In this document: piece by piece, positions 1 through 9,630 of the stretch
How positions within the stretch are numbered: the stretch's first letter is position 1
How the letters are laid out: every line of letters begins with the position of its first letter
NCBI RefSeq assembly: GCF_008831285.2
Contig: NC_045143.1
Location: 7,325,503 to 7,389,502 of the forward strand
Direction of reading: 5' to 3'
Source of the DNA: Nymphaea colorata
Lineage: Eukaryota; Streptophyta; Magnoliopsida; Nymphaeales; Nymphaeaceae
Length of the DNA: 64,000 nt
Made by a program: the position numbers and the translations under genes
The notes under the pieces: model-generated
The model's input: only the letters and a program-made list of their open reading frames with translations
What the model was told of the DNA's origin: nothing
Databases searched by the model: none

Positions 1-443
1 CATTCCATATCATCCAAATACCACCAAAAACTTGGTTTTGGAAGCAAAACCAGTTTTGGAGGGATCATCCAAACAGCCCCTTACTCTTTCGAGAGACTTT
101 AGCCTTTTTAACTCAATCAATTCTACTAAGATTTATTTGCTGATTTCAGCTCGTAATTCTCTGAACATGTTCTCATTGTCGGATTCTTTAAGTAATGAAC
201 GCAGGGAGCATTCCTCATTCCTCCCGGCCGATTTGTATCGGAATCAATTCTACTAAGATTAATGATAACGCCAAGTTAATGAAATCTGAAAGGTGTTTTA
301 GATCAACAGGTGAAAATAAAAAAGGTTAAACGTATTTGCTAACGACATAAAAAAGGGAGGTGCGCAAAGTTATTGTCTGAAATTCACAAGTTTTTTTTTT
401 TTCTTCACCAACTTGAGAGAGTAGAAGTAAGAGGGCAACTGAC
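1..443. other. Presumed intron 3 of gene A with a MITE-like end
   Basis: No exon is recognisable. The first 80 bases carry the phrase atcatccaaacag and copies of aaaccaagttttg/ccagttttgga, which recur around 27840-27980. This suggests a dispersed short element (a MITE-type end). The rest is AT-rich without an open frame that resembles the family's last exon. Confidence 0.35.
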
Positions 444-2092
444 CGTAAGTAGTTGGATTATCTATCAATTCGTTGATGACGTTATAGAGAGACACAAACA
501 CGAATTGAGAGCCGGGGAACGTTTCTGTAAATGTGTCAATGGAAGCATTCAGTCGACCATTGTACGTTCTTGAAGCAGAATCAAACGTTTCACTGCAACT
601 TCCGTTGGTCATATCGCGCGCAACGGGGGTGCATCCACTTGATTCTGTAGAAAATACAATAAATTTTCGAGCTCCCAAACTGTACATCTTCTGCAAAGAT
701 CGTAAGAAACAGCAGGTCAATCCGTTGGCTGAACCAGAAAAATTGGTTGGAGGGGTACTTGATTAAACAAACTCAAATCTGGTGGAACACTTTTATATAT
801 ATATATATATATATAAGAATAAATATTTAAGATTTTTGTCTTCTTGTGTAAGGCGATTAGACTCGATCAAAAGCTTAAGAAACAAGAAAAGATATATTAT
901 CACACTGTAACACTTATGCTTTAAAGTGGAGATGAAAAATATGTCTAAGCTTTTTTATATAATTAGGTTCTCTAGAGTCAATTTTGTTTTAAATAAAAAC
1001 GATCCACCTAACTAACTTAAAATTCGCAAAAAAACTAAATTAATTTGAATATTATTAAACATGTACTAATATGTACCATAATGCAAATCATGAACATCTA
1101 ATAATGTAGTTACGGATCTAAAACAACCATTTCTCCATGATATCATTTTAGGTGTATTTTTTAGTCTTGTTAATAAAATAACAGCTACTTAAATTTAATC
1201 AAAATATGAAATGTAGAAATTAAAGAAAGATGGGGTTTCGGATAAAGAGATGAAGCCACTGCCAGTCGACATTGACATCACAGGCACCAAAGATTGAGAT
1301 GTTATCTTTACCGTCGTACCTCAAATATTTTAGTTAATTGGGAAATTAGTAGATCCGTAAACTCTGGTATGTCGCACGACTCCCCGGTTTCGAAACACTG
1401 GTCCACGAAGTCATTGCCGCCGGTGTTGAACAAGAACAAGCTTTGGGCCAAGAAAGAAGAGAGGTTGCCTCCAAGTTGGGACTCCAAGTCCGGCAGAGTC
1501 TTGTTCTGGAAGAACAGAACTTGATAATGCAATGGCGTCACTATCTCCTGCAGTTCAAGTTAAAAATGAATAATTAGCATCTCACTACATACGCCATGAA
1601 CTATACAAAGATTTAGCTAAGTGAAATCAGAAGGTGTTATATTACCAAGTTAATAGAATTTATATGGCAAGATCAATAATGCCCACAAATGGAAAAAACT
1701 TGGAAACCAATACTTACCCCAGCGGTGCTGTTGTCGAGGATTCCCGTCCCAGCGGAGCCGAAATTAACTCCATCGAGTATTCTTTCCCCGGTACTGTTGG
1801 GATCCCTTGAGCATGCAATCAGATGCTCAAAACCCAGACTCTCGGCAACGCAATCGGCCAAGTTCCGGGCATTAGAGAACCTGCCGGTGACGGCAAAGAA
1901 GTCCATGTTATACGGCAGGTAATCGGCGACAGCAGTAGAATTGGGCAGATAGTCATTGTTGCCGCAGTCAACTATAGAGTCCCCAAAAATGAACAGTGCT
2001 GGGGCTTGGCTTTCTGCGCGTGACAGGAAACAGTAGGAAGAGCAAGAAAGAAGGAAGAGGAGGATGACAATGGCCGAAGCAGAGGATGCCAT
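444..2092 (-). CDS. GDSL esterase/lipase A, partial (exons 1-3; last exon off the left edge)
   Basis: Members of the plant GDSL (SGNH-hydrolase) family are usually secreted and cleave ester bonds of lipids or other acyl esters. Exons are 1718-2092, 1320-1547 and 444-690. The chosen ATG is the inner Met (MASSAS), followed by a hydrophobic signal peptide; a Met 17 codons upstream is possible but lacks homology to the paralogues. Seen motifs are block I FGDSIVD with the nucleophile Ser, the oxyanion Gly in GVNFGSAG, and the block III Asn in TGGNDF. Intron phases 0, 0, 1 match the paralogues, and exon 3 is 247 bp as in genes B, C and D. The last donor is GTCAGT rather than GTAAG. The exon carrying the catalytic Asp/His (DGAH) is not in positions 1-443 and should lie outside the window. 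This is the most divergent copy: the usual GPTGRFTNG...NPGD stretch is changed to AVTGRFSNA...NLAD. Confidence 0.82.
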
Positions 2093-2180
2093 CTTGTGCT
2101 GTACCGGAAGAATGCGATCCTTTGACGTTACACAGTCATCCACTTGAAGAGCATGAGAGCATACGCTAAAACTTCCAGCA

Positions 2181-2186
2181 TATATA
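2181..2186 (-). promoter_or_regulatory. Putative TATA box of GDSL gene A
   Basis: A TATATA run reads towards the gene about 90 bp upstream of the ATG at 2092. It leaves room for a normal leader, but the first upstream Met (2143) would sit very close to the transcription start. Inferred from position only. Confidence 0.4.
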
Positions 2187-2737
2187 AGAGCTTATTGAAA
2201 GGCTGGATTAATTTTCATTATCTCCTTTCCCTTTGGGATTTGTTTAATGCTGGTGAGAATGAGGAAAAGTGGCGAAATAAGGTGAGATATTTTATCTTAT
2301 TTAGTATATATGAGCGGTTTCTTTCTTCCTGCTACAAATTTCTGACCGCGCACTGGAAATTTGCCGGCCGCTGGGATAGCTAGCTGACTGGGTGTTGGGC
2401 AGCTTCACGGCCAGGCATGCCGGTATGGTAGCTCGCAGCTGCCGGTCAAACCACCGAGACTGTTTCCTCCAATTGCCTGGTCTGTTAATGGAGGTTGCAG
2501 CCGACGTTCTTCTGCTGCCAGAGCGACCGTCCAGACCCACAGGTAGGCCATCTGTCTTGTCTTCTCAACTTCCTTCTCTACTGGTCCTGGGTTCGACGAA
2601 AGGCCACCAGCCAAGGTAGGTGCGCCGCTACCTGGGTTGAAATCGTCGGCCGGATCTGGAAAAACAGATCAACGGCGGGGCCGGAAAATATGTGGTCAAG
2701 AGGCATTAATTTGTTCATGTTCTAAAATTTAATGGGC

Positions 2738-2740
<3 letters not shown>

Positions 2741-2794
<54 letters not shown>
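2741..2794. repeat. (TA)n microsatellite
   Basis: A pure TA dinucleotide tract of about 54 bp. Confidence 0.95.
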
Positions 2795-2796
<2 letters not shown>

Positions 2797-3585
2797 AAAG
2801 CAGAGCCCTACTCTGCAAATGGTTTGATACTACAGTAAACAATTCCGTTGACCTGTGGCTTGGTCGGGGCGTTCACCTTTATCGATGGGTTGGATTTTCA
2901 GTTACGGGTTCTGGTTCAGCGTTCCGTTTTGTAATCGAATCTGGATCCGAGTTTGGTATCCAACTGAGCTTATGTACGTCTGTTTTCTTTCATCAATGAC
3001 GAAAATACCTTTAATCAGTAGAAAAAGGAATTTTTTTATAAGAGAAAAAATTCGAGAAAATGAAAAATTAAAAAAGAATAATTTTAAAATACGCACACTT
3101 TCTACCCCTTTCTTATTTATGTACATATTACATTTGCGCCGCTTGCATATGTGTATTGCATGCACCAATCCATGCACACAACTCACCTTCTCATAAAAAC
3201 CTGACATATTTTACATTTAAATGCAGAATCTTATGTTTGCAGACTGAAAGGTGACTGCAACTCACTCAGTCACTCTCTCGTAAAAGCTTCATAAAGTCTG
3301 ACATATTCTCTTATAAAAGCCTAACATATTTACATCTAAATGGAGGTTCTTATGCCTGCCGAAACATTGTTCTGTCGGAAAAACGAGATCCAAATTCGAA
3401 TCCAACTACATATAACATCGGAACCATTAGTGAGAGATACAGAGTGAGGGATGAGCTACCCGATCTCCAGAACGGCGATACTTCCGGTGGTGACCCGACC
3501 AACGGGCGGTGGAGTCGCCACCGCCACCACGACGACAACGACGACCACGACGACCACCACCACCACCACGAACACAACGGTGACA

Positions 3586-3607
3586 CCCTAAACCCTAAAC
3601 CCTAAAC
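3586..3607. repeat. Interstitial telomere-type repeat (CCCTAAA)3
   Basis: Three consecutive copies of the plant telomere heptamer CCCTAAA sit directly after a CCA/CGA-rich tract. They are either a telo-box type promoter element or an interstitial telomeric insertion; no gene follows closely enough to decide. Confidence 0.85.
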
Positions 3608-3888
3608 ACACTTTGTAAAATTTAAATTTTCATAACTTCAAAGGCAAAGGCAGCCATGGCTCCTGTTGGCGTGCCCTGGCTCCGCCCCCGCCCCCGCCCA
3701 CTCATGTTTTGGAAAGATGTCCCAACCATTAGAATGGCTTAATCTTTAAGTACTTTGAGTGAGAAAATAGAGGATGAATAACTCGCTCCCCAGTGTTGGC
3801 CCTAGGACTCCCATTTTTAAAAGCAAAGGCCGAGGCAAAGGGGGTGGCAGGGGCCTTGGCGTGCCGCCCACCTAGATTTTTAACACTT

Positions 3889-3891
<3 letters not shown>

Positions 3892-3924
<33 letters not shown>
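3892..3924. repeat. (TA)n microsatellite
   Basis: A TA dinucleotide tract of about 33 bp, next to poorly conserved repeat DNA. Confidence 0.95.
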
Positions 3925-3926
<2 letters not shown>

Positions 3927-4943
3927 TAATTTTTCAAAATGTTAGTTCAACATATATAAAAAAAATGAAAATTTCTATTTCAACCTACAAAAAATTTCTG
4001 CCTTCACCCATGTTTAGAAGAATATGCATCATTTGGCACCCCTCCTCACCTTTCTACTCAATCTTGACTATGTTCTTTCCCTTGTGCAAGGGCGGAGGGG
4101 GGCACTACATGACTCCATCCCAACTAATTGAAAAAAAAAATACATTGAAAATTTTTAGTTGTGCAATGTATTTTTTTTATTCAGGTTAAGTTTGGTCAAC
4201 GCCTTGAGTACTTTGAACAAAGGTTTAAAAAGTTTAAGTTCCTTTGTTCTTCAACTGAGTGTGCCATATTCTCAATATGCACCCTATAGTCAATGTGCTC
4301 CTTATAGTTAGGGTTAGTCTTAGATAGAAGCGAGTAGACATGAGAAAGCAAATATTCTCAAAAGTAAGTCATAAAACCCCAAATCAAGCTTACATAATAT
4401 TTTGTTTCCGTCATTGATCTCCTTCAAACTGCAGTCAAGAATGAACCTATATAGTCAAAAGCATGATATTCTTGTCAAGAAAAGAACGTATTTGTCAGGC
4501 GGTATGCTCGGTCATTTAACATTCGTATCATTGGGCATTAAGTTTCTTGGAAACTATGAAATTCATTGAACTCGAACTCGTGACTATAGAAACAAAACCA
4601 CTTAGCAACTTGAATGAGGGCGGCTTTCCGGAAGAAGATTTTTTAATAATCTCCAATCAGAAGAGGTACTGGAGAAGGCGTCTCCTGCAAAGGGAGTCAT
4701 TACTTCTTTCTCTTCTTTAGTCATCAGAGAGGCCTTCTGTTCATGTTGCTTCTTAGTTTCTGTCTTACCAACTTACCAACTAACCTGTAATCTGAGAAGA
4801 TTTGGATTTTTTTCATTATTTGTACATGCTTTTTCATGTTAATGGAAGGAGGAGGACTAACCTCCACCACAGTGTTTTTTTGGCGGAAATGGATCCAGTC
4901 ATTAAAGCAGCAAGGAATCAGACAGACCAAAATTTTTTGATCT

Positions 4944-4950
<7 letters not shown>

Positions 4951-4978
<28 letters not shown>
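4951..4978. repeat. (TA)n microsatellite
   Basis: A TA tract of about 28 bp preceded by a short CA run. Confidence 0.9.
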
Positions 4979-6419
4979 CATTGTCATCATCATCATGAAA
5001 AATAGGTCAGTATGAGGATACCTCAATTGGTAGGTAAATGGTTGTCATAATCGGTCGGGGGTATCGGGGCCTGAACTTGAAAAACTGGCCCGGGTAGGTT
5101 CAACGGCTCGGTTTGGCTTGTTTATTTTTTTCTTATTTTTATTTAATAATAAATTATATTTTATTATTAAAAATATATTTTATATTAAAATTTTTTAATT
5201 TTGTATTTAAAAAATATGTTTTTTATTTTAATCGAACTTGACTCGGGCTCAGATATATATCGGGCCAAGGCCCGTGCTTGAGTTTGAGCGTTGGGCCGGC
5301 TGATGCCTAAATCTTTTAATGGCAACTCACATTTCACATGCTTATCTACCACAATCCCAAGGTCATTACGGTCAAGCCAAAAAAATGTGTTCACCTAAAA
5401 CTGGTAGGTGAACTGTTGGCAAGTCACATTTACCAGCCCACCTATTCGTGTCAAACTCTATCAACTTCAACAGACTTTCAGGTTTTAGTATAATCTTCTA
5501 CCGACTTTCTCATGTCATCTAATAATATTTTGTATCATCCCTTTGTCTTTTGGCCAGGAGAGGCCCAAGCTGTAACTGTGCATTCCATGAATATGGTTTA
5601 TGAATGGTTAAAACTTTTGGAGCAGATTCTGGTACCAAACTATTAAAATTATAGTTTCAAAATTTTAATAGGGATCAAAATACAAATTTTTACATTTTTA
5701 TGTACATTAAACTAAATTTTTCAAATTTATAAGTAAGAGGACATCATTCCCAACAGTCATCTGATCTCCCAATTTGCTAGTTTAGTAAATGCAGGTTACA
5801 CTACAAATTAAATAAAACAAATTTGATTTGGCTACATCACAAAATAACCAATAGTTTTCCTCCAATTCAAGTCAGTTCCTTCCAAAGTCACATGGGTAGC
5901 TGATATGGGCACAATAATTAAAAAAAAAAAGTGGATAGAAAAGTACATTAGAGAATATATAAGCTAAGCAAAAGTTGAGTGGAGAAATTGACTAATTTGC
6001 CCACTGCAAAGCGAACGCGACGCATTCTACCACAAAGGCAGAGAATTAATTATTTTTTTTTAAAAAAAGAAAGCTGTTTGTTTTTCTTCTCATGCTGTTT
6101 GGTGCGCAGGGGCAGAACCAAGGGAGGGCCCGCAGGAGCCCTAACCCTCTCAAAAAAAAAAATTACATGCAAATTTTAAAAAATTTCACTTGCGCTATAT
6201 AAAAATCTTGAAAAATAATATTTCAGCCTTTGTCAAAATTCAAAAACTTTAATTCAGCTCCCTTCATAAAAAATTTATAGCTTCGCCCTTATGAAACCAC
6301 AAAACAGTGGCTACCATAAAATATTTGGCTGGTGCACTTGTGATTATGAACATTTAGTACTTTTGACTGTACCTGACATTTTGTAGACTTTTAAACAACT
6401 TTAACTTTTTTTTATTTTA

Positions 6420-6568
6420 GGGCTTGTTTGGCAACAGTAACACGAATATGTTACTTTTTCTTTGAGCCACCCTCAAAATTAGGTGGAATCACATCCATAA
6501 ATTTGTCTCAATTTTAGAGGTGGTTCATGAAATAGTAACAACTTATTACTATTGCCAAACAAGCCCTT
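6420..6568. mobile_element. MITE (small non-autonomous DNA transposon) with 20-bp terminal inverted repeats
   Basis: The ends read gggcttgtttggcaacagta and, at the other side, the reverse complement of the same word with one mismatch (tactattgccaaacaagccc). Inside, gagccaccctcaaaatt pairs with aattttagaggtggttc, so the whole 149 bp folds into a near-complete hairpin. The flank is tta on the left and ttc on the right, so a 3-bp target duplication of the PIF/Harbinger type is possible but not exact. There is no coding capacity. Superfamily assignment is uncertain. Confidence 0.8.
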
Positions 6569-6732
6569 CATGACGGCAGACTCAGTTGCTTACTTGATAA
6601 GATGGACTTACGCCATTTGAGTACCCGTATGTGGGGGTTCGATTAGACAAGCTAAGCTGGGGTGATTGAAGTATTGACTGGAATTATTATCTTAAAGATT
6701 TACTTCGCACAATTCTTTACCCTTTTCGCATT

Positions 6733-7443
6733 CTACACACTTATGCTCTGCATGAACTGACAATATTCCTTGAGATTTCTCGTTCCCATCAATGATCCTT
6801 TTATTGCTCTAGTTTGTGGTGGCCTATCTGGTATTATCAGTGTTTCTAGCCACCTTAAAATCTCCTCTTTACTTCCTTCCTTTGTTTTTAGTGACAATGA
6901 ATAGATAATTTGTCCATTTCTTGCTTCGTACATCCATACATTGGGTTCTTGGTACTGGTGCAGCAATTCTTCAAAAATCACTTGTAAATCTCTGGGCCTT
7001 CTCCTGATAAAAAAGTCCTTCATTTCTGGCAACAGTATCTCTTCCTGTGGCTGATAATCTGGTTGCACAAGCTCTTTTGTTAGTCCTATCTTGACGACAT
7101 ATATGGCAGAAAGTATCATGTTCTCAAATGTTTGGGCAGCATATATTCTTAGAAAGATAAGAGGTGTTTTTGTCACTTCTGGGTACCGCTTTACTGTTTT
7201 GCATTATTCTGGGATTTCTTCTAATTTTTTAGCATTGTTAGTGTAAACAGTGTCAAATAATCCATAACTGTGCACCATCTTTACTAGGTTTGGGTGTATG
7301 TTTGGATAGACTATCATTTTATGTATCCGTAGGTATGGTATGATAATATAGTCTTTTCTTGGGGCTCGTTTGTTTGTTGAGTGGAACAACGCCCATTCTA
7401 AACTCTGTGTCCACTAGCTTAAGTTTTGCTAAGCTTGAACTCG
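6733..7443 (-). pseudogene. Unidentified decayed coding stretch with an in-frame stop
   Basis: One reading frame on the minus strand runs from about 7443 (just after a TAG) to the stop at 6733, broken only by a TAA at about 7204-7206. Together it gives about 235 codons. The product is soluble-looking with alternating hydrophobic and charged residues: the first part has RAPRKDYIIIPYLRI, the second has FENMILSAIYVVKIG, an acidic QPQEEILLPEMKDF and RRRPRDLQVIFEELLHQYQ. There is no signal peptide, zinc knuckle, protease or reverse transcriptase motif. I do not recognise the family. The long open frame in AT-rich DNA with a single stop suggests a genuine former gene, perhaps from a retroelement or an endogenous pararetrovirus, but this is a guess. 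Confidence 0.4.
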
Positions 7444-8217
7444 TTAAGATTGAGCTAATTAAGCTGAATGTAAACAATTATATATTTATTTACAAATGCA
7501 CATTTAGAAGACTTAAATTTAGATTTAAACAAAAAGAACCTACTATGAACCATCTTTACAAGAATCTCGCTATGGAAAAGATCCACTCTGGCGTTCTTCG
7601 TTGAACTAAGGAACTTATGTCTAACGAAACTGAGATTCCCATTTACTTCCTTATACTAGCAAAAGGTTTGATATTGGATCAGAGAAGGAACAGATCTGAT
7701 CTTTAATCTAAGATTTCTCTAAGCTCGATCTAGATCAGAGGTAACCAAAGTCCCCTAGTGGATCATGTATCATGAGGAAATGTAAACTATATATTTAGTG
7801 GTTATGCATGCAAGTTGTGAACAATTTTGGGTCGTTGATTAGGGAATGATGGAGACTTTCATTAACATAAGAAAAGTATAGAAGAGGTCCCCCGCCACTA
7901 TTAGTATGAGAATTTAATAACATGCAACAAGTACATACTTTTAGTAGATTTTTTTTTTCAAGAAATTAAATGCTTGCCAAGAATGATATTCAAATAACAT
8001 TGATGAGATTGGAGGATGATGCAACATAAGCGTCAATTTCGATGAGTTCTTGTTACCGACATGAAGGAATATTGACGCAAGTGCATAAGCATCAGACTAA
8101 TGTTTTTCCATTATTGCTTTCTAGTCGCTAGTGGACTTGCCCTGGGTTGGAAATAACAAATGCTAAGTGGTTGTAGTTATTATGATTAGCAGGGAACTTA
8201 TCAAGTCAAAAGATATA

Positions 8218-9165
8218 GGGCTGGACATCGGGCTGGGCTGGGCTGGCATGACCGACCCAATTATCATGAATCTAGTTCAGGCCAGACTGAACTAAAACTG
8301 GGCCCATTACCTGACCCGTTAGTAGCCGGGCACAGCCCATCGGGTACCAGGCCAATACCCACGCTCGGCCTGATATTTATTAATATTTCTTTTTATAAAC
8401 CCACCTTTAAAGGCAGTCATTGTTTAATGGACTCATCCACCCCTTCTCCTCAAAAACTTTTTGCAATACATTTTTAAACTTGTGTTCTTTTTTTTGTATT
8501 TTTTTATTATTGCACTTTAACGCTCTTCCATGTATAGATTAATTGCTTGTGCAGGTTTCAAGGCATAAAAACTTGTACGAAAACTCATTTGAAAAAGTTG
8601 GAGGTGCATACTTTGTCTGCAAAAAGGACTTTTAGTCATTTATCTAAAACTTTTTAAAGAACACATCAAAAAGTAAGGACGGACTTGACTCAAGTTAATA
8701 AAAAAGAATATGAGGTTGTAGTCTAGTTATGTGGGTGCGGTTACGGGTGTAAGGGTATCGATACCCATACGGTGTTTTCGTACATTTTGGTATGGTGACT
8801 ATTAAATATAATTAATTTAAAAAATTTGACAAAAGTATTCATTTTCATTTTGATAAAAAACTTCAAACAATGAAAATGCCAACAAAAAGAGGTCTTGGTT
8901 AATGAGGCTTCTTATGCTAATAATTATGCAAGTAAAAAAAACAAATCAAGTCATTTTTTTTCACTTTTTAGTTATAATACAGTTTTGATCTGATTTTCAC
9001 TCGAAACTAGATTCAAACGTATCGGGTCGTACCGCCATACCGGCGTATCGGTATGGATACTCCTCCACCAAAAGTGGCATACCACTGTGACACAGCAGTC
9101 TAGTTAGGCAGCCAGCCTGGCCCGGCCTAATCCATGGCTTAGCCCGGCCTCATTTAGGGGTGAGT
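8218..9165. repeat. Possible nested non-autonomous element with GGCTGG-rich arms
   Basis: The left arm (gggctggacatcgggctggg) and the right arm (cctggcccggcctaatcc...ttagcccggcct) are roughly inverted relative to one another. Inside, at about 8750 and 9060, a second pair of inverted words (gggtatcgatacccatacgg and ccggcgtatcggtatggata) suggests one element inserted in another. There are no clear target duplications. The match is by eye and imperfect. Confidence 0.3.
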
Positions 9166-9339
9166 ATCAACTAAGTGTCCATCCTTACTTGGTAGTCTAG
9201 TATTTACGGCATTTTGAAATAAATTAACTGGCGTCACAGTCATAGATAACATCTCGGAGTTTTAAATGGCGAGGTTTTTTCGAGTATAATATGGTGAACT
9301 TGAAAAAAATGAGAAAAATACTATAAATTTTTAAAAATT

Positions 9340-9630
9340 TAAAAAAATTAAAAATAAGGAAAAATAAAATAAGTAAGAAACTAATAACACAAACAACACA
9401 ATAGATTTGCAACAAATAAAAAATAAAAAATGAAAAAAAAATTGTTTGGCATTAAAAGAACTGAAAAAATAAAAAAACACAAAAAAAACAAACTAAAAGC
9501 GCTTTGAAACTCTTTTTTTCATTTTTAACATTTTCTTTCAAAAAAATGCATCTTTTAAGTTTTAAATTGTCATTTAATTTATTGTGTCTTTTTTGTTTTT
9601 TTTTTTTAAAAACACGTTTTTTGTGACGTG
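9340..9630. repeat. AT-rich dispersed repeat, copy 1
   Basis: This shares an ordered series of words with 31640-31880: aactaataacac, agat..tgca, tgtttggcattaaaa, long A runs, then a T-rich half with ttttaaattgtcatttaattta and an aaaacacgttttttgt end. The two copies have the same order and orientation, so this is a true repeat family rather than just AT-rich DNA. Confidence 0.55.

Larger units (their letters stand above)
2190..6419. other. Intergenic DNA between genes A and B, left part: no gene seen
   Basis: A GC-rich patch (about 2340-2700) stands out from the AT-rich surroundings but has no recognisable coding similarity in either strand. It is followed by (TA)n tracts at 2741-2794, 3892-3924 and 4951-4978, a diverged direct repeat at about 3185-3360, and a CCA/CGA-rich tract ending in telomere-type repeats at 3586. 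Two stretches around 4080-4200 and 6110-6290 share the phrases of a degenerate dispersed repeat (gggcggag..., poly-A, aaaatttt). Around 5040-5310 are arms rich in cgggccaagg/ctcgg that look like another small repeat. Confidence 0.4.

Noticed and set aside
1-443. Last exon of GDSL gene A
   Set aside because: No YMYYDGAH-like sequence on the minus strand here, so it must be outside the window or lost.
2340-2700. The GC-rich patch as a gene fragment captured by a transposon
   Set aside because: No protein similarity in any frame by eye and no inverted repeats around it. Left as an unexplained composition anomaly.
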